Of a DNA stretch of 64,000 nt, positions 8,977 through 18,015 are shown piece by piece. Origin of the DNA: G942493215 sp942493215. GTDB lineage: Bacteria; Bacillota_I; Bacilli_A; RF39; UBA660. A program made the position numbers and the translations under genes. The stretch covers positions 62,001 to 126,000 of the forward strand of contig OW818670.1 of the NCBI GenBank assembly GCA_942493215.1. The letters run 5' to 3'. Below the pieces are notes generated by a model that was not told the origin of the DNA, did not search any database, and saw only the letters and a list, made by a program, of their open reading frames with translations. Position 1 is the first letter of the stretch, and every line of letters starts with the position of its first letter.

Positions 8977-9510
8977 TTATGCTTGCGTAATTTCCGTTAG
9001 TCCTAATTCAACAACTGTTTCTTGACCAAATAAATCAAGTAGAACTTCAACTTTTTGATTAACCATGTCAACACTCTTAATCTTACCAAACATATTGGCA
9101 AATGGTCCATTAACAACTTTAATTAATGTTCCTTCTTTTAGTTCATTACCTAATTCTAAACGACTCATACCCATTGAACCTAATATTTTATCAACTTCAG
9201 CTGGGGTTAATGGGAATGGTTTAGCACCACGTCCAGATGATCCAATAAAGCCTGTAACACCGGGCGTATTACGAACAATAAACCAGGCCTCATCAGCCAT
9301 AATCATTTCAACTAGAATATAACCAGGAAACATTTTTTTAATTTTTTCTTTTTGATGACCATCTTTAATTTCTATTTCTTTTTGTTCCGGAACAACAACT
9401 CTAAAAATATAATCTTCCATTTCCATGGAATTAGCACGCATCTCTAATTTTTCTTTAACTTTATTCTCATGACCCGAATAAGTATTAACAACATACCACT
9501 CTTTTTGCAT
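8977..9510 (-). CDS. nusG: Transcription elongation/antitermination factor NusG
   Basis: NusG (177 residues) binds RNA polymerase and affects pausing, Rho termination and coupling to ribosomes. The NGN domain starts at once (MQKEWYVVNTYSGHE) and the C-terminal KOW motif is GTLIKVVNGPFANMFGKI, near residue 128. The ATG at 9508-9510 overlaps the secE stop by one base (TAATG). The frame stays open further upstream, but that part is secE read in the wrong frame. Confidence 0.97.
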   Translation of the reverse strand: MQKEWYVVNTYSGHENKVKEKLEMRANSMEMEDYIFRVVVPEQKEIEIKDGHQKEKIKKMFPGYILVEMIMADEAWFIVRNTPGVTGFIGSSGRGAKPFPLTPAEVDKILGSMGMSRLELGNELKEGTLIKVVNGPFANMFGKIKSVDMVNQKVEVLLDLFGQETVVELGLTEITQA

Positions 9511-9680
9511 TAAGCCACCAACATTTTCGCAGCAACTATAATGAAATCTAGTATTGAGAAAAAAGCAGCAAAGAATAGAACGAATACTAAAGTAGCCGAA
9601 GAGTATGTTACCAGATCTTTTTTTGTTGGCCATTTAACTTTTTTCATTTCTTTAATAACATCGTCAAAAAATTTTTTCAT
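9510..9680 (-). CDS. secE: Preprotein translocase subunit SecE
   Basis: This short gene encodes 56 residues, typical of single-span Gram-positive SecE, which stabilises SecY. The sequence starts MKKFFDDVIKEMKKVKWPTK, containing the conserved amphipathic helix with the KWP signature. One transmembrane helix follows (LVFVLFFAAFFSILDFIIVA). The ATG at 9678-9680 has GGTGAAAT upstream, and the stop overlaps the nusG start by one base. The usual rpmG neighbour is not present upstream. Confidence 0.95.
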   Translation of the reverse strand: MKKFFDDVIKEMKKVKWPTKKDLVTYSSATLVFVLFFAAFFSILDFIIVAAKMLVA

Positions 9681-9746
9681 ATTTCACCATACCTATTTAA
9701 ATTTTATGTTTTTCCTAAATAAAAAACACTTTTTCGTGTCACATAA

Positions 9747-9775
9747 ATAATAACATACCTTATTATTAATGTCAA
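9747..9775 (-). promoter_or_regulatory. Promoter of secE-nusG
   Basis: TTGACA (9770-9775), a 17-base spacer and TATTAT (9747-9752) with the extended TG make a strong promoter. A short hairpin (ACAC/GTGT) with a U-run follows in the leader at about 9725-9740; it may be a weak attenuator. Confidence 0.85.
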
Positions 9776-9796
9776 CAATAATATATTATTTTATTC

Positions 9797-9830
9797 AAAA
9801 AGGAAAATCTATAGATCTTCTTATTTCCTT
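9797..9830 (-). terminator. Terminator after the first prepilin-like gene
   Basis: AAGGAAA pairs with TTTCCTT, with an inner palindrome ATCTATAGAT, and the stem is followed by a U-run. It closes the 9838-11457 gene. Confidence 0.7.
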
Positions 9831-9837
9831 ATAGTAG

Positions 9838-11457
9838 TTAATCAGACACTATGACAGGACGGAAACCAATGCTCTGGTATGCTGAACCATCATTATTATT
9901 AAAGTTAAAGATTCCCGATGTTGAAGTATCATCATATCGGCCACTACGAATGAACCATGGACCAGTTGTATTAACCATATATGAATAATCACCAAACCAC
10001 GAATATGCGCCATTTATATCACTACTTGTTTCATAGATAGCATCACCTTTGCTATTTATGCTTAAAGTATAATTATTGCTCTGATTATCCGGATCTTCAA
10101 TATCATGTATATCTTTATATTTTAAATCAGCACTTACGATTGAACTACCATTTGCTAAATTACCATCACTATTATCTAAATAAGCAGCCGTGCGTTCCCA
10201 AGCTCCGCCCGATAAATCATATATACCATATATATTCCCCGTCGTACTAGCCTTTGAACCATTTTCTGTTTCGTAGGTGTTTTGACAACCATTATAGGAA
10301 CCCTCAGAAACCGTATTTCCAGCACAACCGGTCACATAATTTTGATTATTATTTATATATATCTCATCTGTATTTTTTCCATATATTGATTTAGACAAAT
10401 AAGCCACAGCACCCCATTCAACATTCTTTATTAAATGGGTATCAATATCATTGGCATCAGTTGCAAAACTACCGTTGGACTGTAAGCCACTAGCTACTTT
10501 CCAACCATAAACTGTTTTCGTTTCCATATTCCTACATACCAAGAAAGAATTACTAGTGTTAATGTTTCTCCAAGAAGAAACTGTAGACATTATAGAAACT
10601 TCATCACTGTTATTACTAGCTTCAAACTTAGCAACCCAAATACCAGTAAGATCAGTATCACCAAAAGTAAAAGCAGGGTGATTAGTCCAAGTATTATTAG
10701 ATGCATTAGCAGTAGTAGTGGTATTTAAAGTTATACCACTATTCCAATCATCTTTTGTTCCTTTACTAAATTGAATATCAATTATTCCAGCTGTTGCTTT
10801 ATGCCAACCACTATTTGTATCTCCCTCTGTTAATGGTTTTATTTTATATATATATCTTGGTATCCATACCCACATACTTCCGTCGGCTGTTCTAGCATTA
10901 GCCCATTTCCTATTAGTATTATCATAACTATACCAATCTTTATCACTTACAGTAGTACTCACCCATGCTGTTCCATTCCACTTAATAGGTGTCATTCCTT
11001 CCGCTAGTTTTGGAGTATTTGCTTGTTTATTTACTGAATAATCAGCCGTACACTCACTTAATGGTTTTGTTTCAATTGTTACCTCATTATCACTATAACT
11101 TTTATAGACACAATTAACCCCATCGTGAATAGCTATGGCTACATCACCATTTTTAGTTAAGGTGACTGTCCCATTACTTGGTTTTGCTCCATTATAATTT
11201 AAACTTTTGTTTGCTACGCTTGATGATTCTACACCATCAGTATAAGTAAATGTTACATTAGATGCTGTCTGGGTACTATACATTTCTTTAATATACTCAT
11301 TTCTTGATGCTTCTATTATTCCATAAGCAGTATCTTTAAAAGCCTCCTTTTTAGCATTACTGATTATTCCTAAGACGATTGGAGTTGCTATTAAAGCTAT
11401 TACAGCTAATATTACTATTACGGCCAGTAATTCTATTAACGTAAATCCCTTTTTCAT
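9838..11457 (-). CDS. Prepilin-like protein with FGE/C-type-lectin-like domain
   Basis: This 539-residue protein begins with a class III prepilin signal, MKKG then FTLIELLAV, expected to be cleaved after Gly4 and methylated, followed by a hydrophobic helix to about residue 28. A pilin-like region follows to about 140. The rest resembles the formylglycine-generating-enzyme/C-type-lectin fold: WVWIPRYIY, LTGIWVAKFE, VEWGAVAYLSKS, GIYDLSGGAWER and the final GFRPVIV. The gene at 57142-58893 is a full-length paralogue. Residues about 500-535 are rich in Asn, Asp, Ser, Thr and Tyr, like the variable regions of diversity-generating retroelement targets. It is a single-gene unit with its own promoter and terminator. 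The function is probably surface display of a binding domain; no pilus assembly genes are in the window. Confidence 0.8.
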   Translation of the reverse strand: MKKGFTLIELLAVIVILAVIALIATPIVLGIISNAKKEAFKDTAYGIIEASRNEYIKEMYSTQTASNVTFTYTDGVESSSVANKSLNYNGAKPSNGTVTLTKNGDVAIAIHDGVNCVYKSYSDNEVTIETKPLSECTADYSVNKQANTPKLAEGMTPIKWNGTAWVSTTVSDKDWYSYDNTNRKWANARTADGSMWVWIPRYIYKIKPLTEGDTNSGWHKATAGIIDIQFSKGTKDDWNSGITLNTTTTANASNNTWTNHPAFTFGDTDLTGIWVAKFEASNNSDEVSIMSTVSSWRNINTSNSFLVCRNMETKTVYGWKVASGLQSNGSFATDANDIDTHLIKNVEWGAVAYLSKSIYGKNTDEIYINNNQNYVTGCAGNTVSEGSYNGCQNTYETENGSKASTTGNIYGIYDLSGGAWERTAAYLDNSDGNLANGSSIVSADLKYKDIHDIEDPDNQSNNYTLSINSKGDAIYETSSDINGAYSWFGDYSYMVNTTGPWFIRSGRYDDTSTSGIFNFNNNDGSAYQSIGFRPVIVSD

Positions 11458-11489
11458 TACTTCTTATATCCTCCTATTTTATTACCATA

Positions 11490-11498
11490 ATTATAACA
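11490..11498 (-). promoter_or_regulatory. Promoter of the first prepilin-like gene
   Basis: TGTTATAAT is a perfect extended -10 about 35 bases before the start codon; an AGGAGG site lies between. Confidence 0.75.
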
Positions 11499-11524
11499 TA
11501 ATTTTAAATAAAAAAAAATTAAAT

Positions 11525-11552
11525 AAAAAAAGATTCTTAAAAATAAGAATCT
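11525..11552 (-). terminator. Terminator after secG
   Basis: AGATTCTT pairs with AAGAATCT around a short loop, with a long U-run after it. It separates secG from the prepilin gene. Confidence 0.88.
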
Positions 11553-11569
11553 TAACTGAACATATTAAA

Positions 11570-11782
11570 TTAGAAACCTAGGATTAAACAAATAACAAAG
11601 AAAATAATTCCTAATCCTAGTGTAAGTCTACTAATAAATAACTCGCCGCCTCTTTCTTTACGATTAGCGAATATTGTATCACTAGCACCCGATAAAGCAT
11701 TAGCAGCATCTTCAGCCTTACCACTTTGTAATAAAACTAAAGCTATAAGTAGTAAAGATATAACTATTAAGACAATCCCCAT
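11570..11782 (-). CDS. secG: Preprotein translocase subunit SecG
   Basis: This 70-residue protein has two hydrophobic segments (residues about 1-20 and 50-70) around a polar loop with LQSGKAEDAANALSGASDT, the typical SecG signature. It associates with SecYE and aids protein export. The start ATG at 11782 has TTAGGAGGAGAATC upstream. A TTGCAA/TAAATT promoter with a 17-base spacer may lie just before. In Bacilli secG often stands alone or with rnr; here it follows the M16 pair. Confidence 0.93.
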   Translation of the reverse strand: MGIVLIVISLLLIALVLLQSGKAEDAANALSGASDTIFANRKERGGELFISRLTLGLGIIFFVICLILGF

Positions 11783-11839
11783 GATTCTCCTCCTAACTAG
11801 TAACTATAATTTAACACAATTTTTAATTAATTGCAAGTA

Positions 11840-13114
11840 TTATTTATTAGGATTAACGATTGTTACATTATAGTTTTTTAAAGATATATTATTTATTAAA
11901 TATTGATAATCTTTAAAATTGTATCGTTCGATTAATGATATGTCATCAGTAACTAATTTACCATACTTAATAACTTGATCTAAAATACCATTACCAATCG
12001 CATAAATAGAATCACTCATATATATGTATGAACTCATAATAACCTTCTTAGCTCGTTCAAAATCATTTTCATCAATTGTTCTCTTTTTAGTTTCATCCAA
12101 TATTTTTTTAACCGCTAATTCTGTCTGTTTTGAATCCATAAATAATGATACTAAAACATGTTTATCAGTATATATTGTTGAAATTTCAATGGTCGAAGTA
12201 ATAATCTCCTCTTCCCGTAGTTGTTCATTGAATATTGATATATAACCATACTTATTATTAAAATAAATAGATAAATAACTAACAATATCACCAATATTAA
12301 AATTACTAAACTTTTCGATATTTATTTTAAAACTAACAGCTACTTTAGGAATCATAACATTCATATTAGTAACTATTTTCTTTTTTAAAACTGTATCTGG
12401 TTCATCAATCTCTGTAAACTCTATTTTATCTTTATTAACAATGGCTTTCTTTTCTTGATTATCTCTAATAGCGCTAATAATATGTTCTGGATCAACATCA
12501 CCTACTACCGTTATAAACATATTACTTGGCTGATAAAAGATATTATAGCAACCAGTTAAAGTATTCTTTGTAATCATATTAATAGTTTCAACCGTGCCAC
12601 CAATTGAATAACGAATAGGATGTTTAGAAAAAGCATTTTCTAAAAATAAATCATTAAGGGATTCGGCAGGTGAATCTTGATACATTTTTATTTCTTGTTC
12701 AATAATACCTTTTTCTTTTTCCACACTCTCATCGGTAAATGTTGTATCTTGCGCACAATCTAATAAAAATTCCATACATTCATCAATAAAATCTTTACTT
12801 GAAAAATAATATGATGTGTAATATCTAGATGTTGAAGCATTAGATTCAGCTCCTCTTTCTGAAAAGAATTGAAAAGCAGATATACCACGATGTTGTTCGA
12901 AAACTTTATGTTCTAGAAAATGGGCAGTTCCCGCCGGTACTTTAACAATTTCTCCATCTTTAACAAATAATCCATTCATAGAACCAAACTTGGTTGTAAA
13001 AGTAACACATGTATTATTAGATTTAGGTTTAGGAACAACATAAATATCTAAACCATTGGCTAATTTCTCCGTATAAATAGTTAAATTAACTTTAGGTATT
13101 TCTAACTTATTCAT
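11840..13114 (-). CDS. ymfH: M16 family peptidase, catalytic partner (YmfH-like)
   Basis: This 424-residue protein belongs to the pitrilysin (M16) family. The inverted zinc motif HFLEH (HxxEH) is near residue 65 in GTAHFLEHKVFEQ, and the second-ligand region (ESVEKEKGIIEQEIKMYQD) is about 80 residues further. It overlaps the upstream gene by eight bases. In Bacillus the YmfF/YmfH pair is arranged the same way, with one catalytic and one non-catalytic subunit. The substrate is unknown; family members cleave small peptides or mature secreted peptides. Confidence 0.88.
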   Translation of the reverse strand: MNKLEIPKVNLTIYTEKLANGLDIYVVPKPKSNNTCVTFTTKFGSMNGLFVKDGEIVKVPAGTAHFLEHKVFEQHRGISAFQFFSERGAESNASTSRYYTSYYFSSKDFIDECMEFLLDCAQDTTFTDESVEKEKGIIEQEIKMYQDSPAESLNDLFLENAFSKHPIRYSIGGTVETINMITKNTLTGCYNIFYQPSNMFITVVGDVDPEHIISAIRDNQEKKAIVNKDKIEFTEIDEPDTVLKKKIVTNMNVMIPKVAVSFKINIEKFSNFNIGDIVSYLSIYFNNKYGYISIFNEQLREEEIITSTIEISTIYTDKHVLVSLFMDSKQTELAVKKILDETKKRTIDENDFERAKKVIMSSYIYMSDSIYAIGNGILDQVIKYGKLVTDDISLIERYNFKDYQYLINNISLKNYNVTIVNPNK

Positions 13115-14366
13115 ACTTATCCCCCTTTAAAACATAAACAATCTGTAAAAGTATTTTTTTTGCGACATTAATAACCATTTCTTTAGTTACTTTATCAACA
13201 TTTCTTACCCGCTCTTCAATTAAATCAGCACCAATATATTCTTTAGCCATATATACCTTTATAATTGATGAAGGATAATCATATAACTCTAAACAACTGC
13301 TCTTATATATTATTTTAGCCGTCTCTAATTCTTCATTAGTAAATTCCCCTTTTTGCATTTTCTTAAATTCTCGGCGAATAAGTTTTAGAGCTTGCTCATA
13401 ATTTTTATAATCAATACCAGCTGTAATAACAAAAAGATTAGCTAGAATTTTTGGTGATGAAAAAACATTATAACAAAGTGAATGTTTCTCTCGGACATTT
13501 TTAAATAATTTAGAATCTCCACCACCACCTAAAATGTGAGAAAGTAAATATACAACATAATTACGTTCAAAAGAAGTTAAATCCTTTATTTTAAAACCTA
13601 ATAATAACTTACTTTGATTATTATCCGTTTTTTCAACTACTTTTTTAGCTCGATACCGATATTTATTATGAGCGACAATCTGTAACCCTTCCATTTTCTT
13701 TATGGTTTTAATAGGAAACTTAATGGCTTGTTTTACTTTAAAAAAATCAATATCGCCTACTACAAAAATATCAATATAATCATTATTAATAATGCTTTTA
13801 TAGTAATCATAAAGATTTTCCGGTGTAACATCATTTATACTATCCAAATAACCAACACTACGGACCGCTGCAGGAGAATCTTTGTCCATTTCTTCCCACA
13901 TACGTACTTCACTATAGACTTTGGTTTGCTCTGGTAATTCCTCTATTTCTTCAATTAAAGAATTTTTGGTTATCTTAAAACCCCGTTCATTAAACCTGTT
14001 ATTTTCAACATCAGGATTAAATAATATTTCTTTAATAAAATCAATAGCTTTATCAAATAATCCCTCTTCTGTATATTTATCATGTAAAAAATTAAAAGAG
14101 AATGCCAAAACATTATAATTACCTGATATATATGGTGTTGATTCACAAGTAAAATTATATAGTTCTTCGGTCTCTTTTATAAGTAAACGTCTTGATGCAA
14201 AGGTCTTGGTTGATTCTAATAAAATGTTTCCTATAAAATTACGATAATTAACTTCTTCTTTAACTAGTTTACGTTTAAAGTTAACTCTAATGGTAATAGT
14301 TTTAAAGCGGTCTGTTTTAATCATATGCAAATTATAAGGACCAAGTTCATATCTTTGATATTGCAT
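13107..14366 (-). CDS. ymfF: M16 family peptidase-like partner without zinc motif (YmfF-like)
   Basis: This 419-residue protein has the M16 two-domain fold signatures (for example SHILGGGGDSKLFKNVREK in the C-terminal half), but no HxxEH at the position where its partner has it. That region reads FIGNILLESTKTF. It is therefore the expected non-catalytic subunit. The start ATG has AGAGGTGAGACT upstream. Its end overlaps the start of the catalytic partner by eight bases, which supports co-translation and complex formation. Confidence 0.87.
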   Translation of the reverse strand: MQYQRYELGPYNLHMIKTDRFKTITIRVNFKRKLVKEEVNYRNFIGNILLESTKTFASRRLLIKETEELYNFTCESTPYISGNYNVLAFSFNFLHDKYTEEGLFDKAIDFIKEILFNPDVENNRFNERGFKITKNSLIEEIEELPEQTKVYSEVRMWEEMDKDSPAAVRSVGYLDSINDVTPENLYDYYKSIINNDYIDIFVVGDIDFFKVKQAIKFPIKTIKKMEGLQIVAHNKYRYRAKKVVEKTDNNQSKLLLGFKIKDLTSFERNYVVYLLSHILGGGGDSKLFKNVREKHSLCYNVFSSPKILANLFVITAGIDYKNYEQALKLIRREFKKMQKGEFTNEELETAKIIYKSSCLELYDYPSSIIKVYMAKEYIGADLIEERVRNVDKVTKEMVINVAKKILLQIVYVLKGDKYE

Positions 14367-14405
14367 AGTCTCACCTCTTTCTTATTATGTGAGAAAAACT
14401 TACTT

Positions 14406-15116
14406 TTATAATATTGATTCTAAAGCTAACTCAATCATTGTCTGTAATGACTTCTGACGTTCTTCCGCACTAACTCCTTCTTTTCTTAAAGGTAAATCAA
14501 CAACAGTCACTAAACATGCTGCCTCTTTATTACATAAATGGGCGATATGAAATAAAGCAAATGACTCCATTTCGGCTCCCAAATATTTAATATTACTAGG
14601 AACTCTTTTTAAAACACTATCAATATCTATATAAGCATCAAAGCCATCATTACAAAGAATTGTTCCTCGCATTAACTTAATATTTTTTCTTTTTGCTGTA
14701 TCTTCTATTTTATCTGTTAGTTCTTCGGATGCACTCATTAATTTTTCTGTACTACTACTAACAGTATAAGCAAAATTGCTCTCGGTGTAAGCATTTTCTA
14801 CTAATATTAAATCAAAAAGTTTTAAATTTTGATCATATCCCCCGCATGAACCTACTCGGATAATTTTTTTAACATCATAAAATTTATATAATTCATATGA
14901 ATATATACCCATACTAGGCATTCCCATACCTGATCCCATAACGGTTACTCTTTTACCTTTATAATAACCAGTAAATCCAAACATATTCCTTATACGATTA
15001 ATTAATTTAGCATTTTCTAAATAATTATCCGCAATAAATTTTGCTCGTAAAGGATCACCAGGCATAATTACTACATCAGCAATATCTTCTTTTTTAGCTT
15101 CTATATCTATAGTCAT
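14406..15116 (-). CDS. deoD: Purine nucleoside phosphorylase, DeoD type
   Basis: This 236-residue enzyme splits purine (deoxy)ribonucleosides with phosphate to free base and pentose-1-phosphate. Motifs include MPGDPLRAKFIA (phosphate site), GSGMGMPSMGIY, RVGSCGG and GAEMESFALF (nucleoside site). The catalytic Asp near the C-terminus is kept (TVVDLPLRKE), although the usual VSDH there reads VVDL. The length is typical of the hexameric class. It has AGGAGGATAGATT before the ATG and follows the hairpin that ends the next gene upstream. Confidence 0.95.
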   Translation of the reverse strand: MTIDIEAKKEDIADVVIMPGDPLRAKFIADNYLENAKLINRIRNMFGFTGYYKGKRVTVMGSGMGMPSMGIYSYELYKFYDVKKIIRVGSCGGYDQNLKLFDLILVENAYTESNFAYTVSSSTEKLMSASEELTDKIEDTAKRKNIKLMRGTILCNDGFDAYIDIDSVLKRVPSNIKYLGAEMESFALFHIAHLCNKEAACLVTVVDLPLRKEGVSAEERQKSLQTMIELALESIL

Positions 15117-15145
15117 AATCTATCCTCCTATAATTATTATACCAT

Positions 15146-15176
15146 AAGAAAAGCCTATTTACGGAGAAATAGGCTT
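15146..15176 (-). terminator. Terminator after the 15195-16013 gene
   Basis: AAGCCTATTT pairs perfectly with AAATAGGCTT around a six-base loop, followed by TTCTTAT. The U-tract is modest, so some readthrough into deoD is possible. Confidence 0.75.
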
Positions 15177-15194
15177 TACATTTTATTAGTTTAC

Positions 15195-16013
15195 TTATTC
15201 ATTAACTGGTTCAGAACTATACCAATAATAATTACCACTGCTATTCTTCTTAAAGGTATGCTTATATTCTACAGCATTACCATCATAATTTCCTAACTCT
15301 AAATCGGGAGAGCTAGAAAAGGTTTTAACACTTTTTGTTTTATTGGCATCACTATACATATAATAGCAAACATCATCTTCGTGCCATGGATCACATACTG
15401 CATGAACGTAGAAATGATTGTCATAAAGGGTTATTACATCATCATTAACTTTAGCCGTCTTAAGAACAGAAAAACGATTTAATTCACCAAGATAAGGCTC
15501 TGATCCTTCAGCTGAGTATGAATACACATTATCAGTTTTATTGTAATAAATAGAACTAATCGCATTATATTGAATACCAAAATTTTCTTTTGGTGTATAG
15601 TTAAGAGTAAAACCATACATTTCTTTAACTTTACTATTAACATCAGTGACTGAGAAATTAACCTCATCCATATTTGCCGTTCTTTTTGAATGATAAACAC
15701 CAAGTGCTACTAATATTTCTGAATTAATGTCATTAACCATAACTTTTTTCCCTTGATATGCACCTTTATATCCCGCATTAATATCTTTATCATGTCCATT
15801 TTTATAATCTGGTTCTGCTGGAATAAAACTATATAAAGTTCTAACCTGTTCACTTGAAATATCAAGCCTTTCGTCTTTGTTATCCTGACCTTTTGCATTC
15901 ATGTTATTGTAGATATAATATCCACCAAGTCCTAAAATACTTATTAAAATCATAATTAAAACTATTTTTATAGTGTTGTCATTACCTTTTGAATCTTGAA
16001 TATTATTATTCAC
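15195..16013 (-). CDS. Membrane-anchored protein of unknown function
   Basis: I do not recognise this 272-residue protein. The N-terminus is polar, followed by one transmembrane helix (residues about 16-36, IVLIMILISILGLGGYYIY) and a long soluble part, probably outside the cell. A Cys pair is visible in VCDPWHEDDVCYY near residue 215. The start is GTG at 16011-16013: AAGGAG stands eight bases upstream, while the nearby ATG in another frame meets a stop at once. It has its own TTGAAA/TATAAT promoter and a terminator. Confidence 0.75.
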   Translation of the reverse strand: MNNNIQDSKGNDNTIKIVLIMILISILGLGGYYIYNNMNAKGQDNKDERLDISSEQVRTLYSFIPAEPDYKNGHDKDINAGYKGAYQGKKVMVNDINSEILVALGVYHSKRTANMDEVNFSVTDVNSKVKEMYGFTLNYTPKENFGIQYNAISSIYYNKTDNVYSYSAEGSEPYLGELNRFSVLKTAKVNDDVITLYDNHFYVHAVCDPWHEDDVCYYMYSDANKTKSVKTFSSSPDLELGNYDGNAVEYKHTFKKNSSGNYYWYSSEPVNE

Positions 16014-16039
16014 TCATTTCACTCCTTACTTTCATATAA

Positions 16040-16068
16040 ATTATATGTTAATTATATTGTTTTTTCAA
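16040..16068 (-). promoter_or_regulatory. Promoter of the 15195-16013 gene
   Basis: TTGAAA (16063-16068), a 17-base spacer and TATAAT (16040-16045) are close to consensus. Confidence 0.8.
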
Positions 16069-16115
16069 TAGAATAAAAATATGTTTACATGTATTTGTCA
16101 TTTTTTATAAAATAT

Positions 16116-16146
16116 AAAAAATCCCATTTTAAGACAAAACAGGATT
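16116..16146 (-). terminator. Terminator overlapping the end of the 16129 methyltransferase gene
   Basis: AATCCTGTTTT pairs with AAAATGGGATT (two G-U pairs) around GTCTT, followed by a run of U. The stop codon lies in the loop. Confidence 0.8.
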
Positions 16147-16731
16147 TTCAATAGGTAGTGCTTGCTTTCTTATTTTTCCTTCTTGAGGTGAACCATTTTC
16201 CCTAATACGAGGTTTACGAGCGGTAACTTGTATCCCACGTTCTGAAAAAAGCGGCTTTGTGAACTTTAACTCCCCAAAACAATTGCGTAATTCTCTTACC
16301 ATAGCCTTCCCAATCTCACTGTCAACAAATGTTACAACATATATACCATCTGGTTTAAGTGCTTTGGAAATAGTATGAAATCCACCTGATATATGGACAT
16401 ATCGATATTGAATAGCAATATCAAAAGTACCCAATAATTCTTTTGGAATATCACGTATATCAGCACTAAACATTCTATCCGAAATACGAGGATAACTGCA
16501 CTCGAGACGCTCTTTTATATCAAATCCATAAGCATCCGCCTCTAATTCCAATAAATAAATGGTGTGGTGTCCTTTGCCCATTCCAACATCCAATACCCTT
16601 TTACCAAAGATATCAATATCATTTTCGGCAATCAAAGTATCTATTTCATCCCTACATATTTTAGCATAATAATTATCTATTTGTGATAGACCATATTTTG
16701 GCATTTCTTTAATACCTAGCAACCAATCCAT
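16129..16731 (-). CDS. Class I SAM-dependent methyltransferase, possibly acquired
   Basis: This 200-residue protein has the SAM-binding motif GKRVLDVGMGKGHHTIYLLE near residue 43-62 and later methyltransferase strands (FDIAIQYRYVHISGG, LKPDGIYVVTFV). It resembles small-molecule methyltransferases of the methyltransferase-11/25 kind; the substrate cannot be told. Base use is unlike its neighbours: the stretch 16201-16260 has 27 G or C in 60 bases, well above the surrounding genes. It has its own promoter and terminator, so it is a self-contained unit. Lateral transfer is my inference. Confidence 0.8.
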   Translation of the reverse strand: MDWLLGIKEMPKYGLSQIDNYYAKICRDEIDTLIAENDIDIFGKRVLDVGMGKGHHTIYLLELEADAYGFDIKERLECSYPRISDRMFSADIRDIPKELLGTFDIAIQYRYVHISGGFHTISKALKPDGIYVVTFVDSEIGKAMVRELRNCFGELKFTKPLFSERGIQVTARKPRIRENGSPQEGKIRKQALPIENPVLS

Positions 16732-16755
16732 AGTAACTCCTCCACAATTACCATT

Positions 16756-16764
16756 ATTCTAGCA
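16756..16764 (-). promoter_or_regulatory. Promoter of the 16129 methyltransferase gene
   Basis: TGCTAGAAT is an extended -10, with TTGTAA 16 bases before the hexamer. GGAGGAG follows before the ATG. Confidence 0.65.
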
Positions 16765-16788
16765 CAAAATATATTAATTACAAGGTTT

Positions 16789-18015
16789 TTATATAATCTG
16801 AAATATATAAAATTTTAAATAATCTGTTTCTGGTACATTCCATAGTATTGGATGATCACATGATTGTTGTCTAGCCTCTATTTGTTTTAATTGTACACCT
16901 GCTTCTTTAGCAGCTGTTTTTAACATTTGCCTAAATAATTCATCAGTAGCAAAATGACTACACGATGCTGTTACTAAATATCCACCTCGTGGTAATATAC
17001 GCATAGCTCGTCGATTAATTTCTTTATAGCCATGCATTGCACTTTCAATTGTACTACGTGACTTTGTAAATGCTGGTGGATCTAGGATAATAAAATCAAA
17101 TTCTTTAGATTTACTGTCCTCTAGTTTCTCTAAATATTCAAACACATCAGCCTCAACAAAATCAATCTTCATATTATTTAGTTTAGCATTTTCTTTTGCT
17201 ACCTCTAAAGCCGTATCAGAGATATCTACTGCTACAACTTTTTTAGCTCCACCCATAATAGCATTTAAAGCAAAAGATCCTGTATGGGTAAAACAGTCTA
17301 ATACAGTTTTACCTTTAGAATATTTGCTAACGGCTAAACGATTATATTTTTGATCCAAAAAGAAACCAGTTTTCTGACCATTTTCAAAGTCAACCATATA
17401 CTTAATACCATTTTCAACAATTGTAGTAGTTGTACTAGTTGGTATATCTACACCTTCTATTTTAAAGAAACCTTTATTTTCTTTTAAGCCTTCTTTTTCT
17501 CTAATATTAACATCATTACGTTCATATATACCCTTTATCTCTTGACCATCTTCTATTAATACTTGATATAACAAATTAAAGATCATTTCTTTTTTTAATT
17601 CAATACCAAGCGATAGTGTTTGAGTTACTAAGATATCATTAAATCGATCAACTGTTAATCCTGGAAAACCGTCAGCTTCACCAAATATTATGCGACAACA
17701 TTTTATATCATAATTACTCATTACTTGTTTACGATAATCCCAAGCATATTTGATTCTTCTTTTGAAAAATTCTTGATCAAATGTATCGTTAGTATTTCGT
17801 GATATTAATCTAACTCGTATTTTAGATAAAGTATTAATGAATCCTGTTCCTAAATACTTTTCTTTTTCATTTAAAACATCAACTAATTCACCATTAGTAA
17901 TATTACCAATCGTTCTTATTGCTTCCCCTTCATAAACCCAAGGGTGACCTACTAGGATACTATTTTCACCTTTACGAGTTATTATTACTTTAGGATATGT
18001 TCGTTCAATTTTCAT
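16789..18015 (-). CDS. rlmI: 23S rRNA cytosine-5 methyltransferase, RlmI-like
   Basis: This 408-residue enzyme has an N-terminal PUA domain (residues about 1-80, with NSILVGHPWVYEGEA), a central domain (FGEADGFPGLTVDRF) and a Rossmann methyltransferase domain (TVLDCFTHTGSFALNAI near 240). The catalytic cysteine is probably in VTASCSHF near residue 350, and ILDPPAF is the motif IV. The family makes m5C in 23S rRNA (position 1962 in E. coli). Its start overlaps the end of uvrC by 11 bases (ATGA-type coupling). Confidence 0.87.
   Translation of the reverse strand: MKIERTYPKVIITRKGENSILVGHPWVYEGEAIRTIGNITNGELVDVLNEKEKYLGTGFINTLSKIRVRLISRNTNDTFDQEFFKRRIKYAWDYRKQVMSNYDIKCCRIIFGEADGFPGLTVDRFNDILVTQTLSLGIELKKEMIFNLLYQVLIEDGQEIKGIYERNDVNIREKEGLKENKGFFKIEGVDIPTSTTTTIVENGIKYMVDFENGQKTGFFLDQKYNRLAVSKYSKGKTVLDCFTHTGSFALNAIMGGAKKVVAVDISDTALEVAKENAKLNNMKIDFVEADVFEYLEKLEDSKSKEFDFIILDPPAFTKSRSTIESAMHGYKEINRRAMRILPRGGYLVTASCSHFATDELFRQMLKTAAKEAGVQLKQIEARQQSCDHPILWNVPETDYLKFYIFQII

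Noticed and set aside
9511..9633. N-terminal extension of NusG
   Set aside because: The extra residues are the secE gene read in another frame; real NusG starts at MQKEWYVV at 9510.
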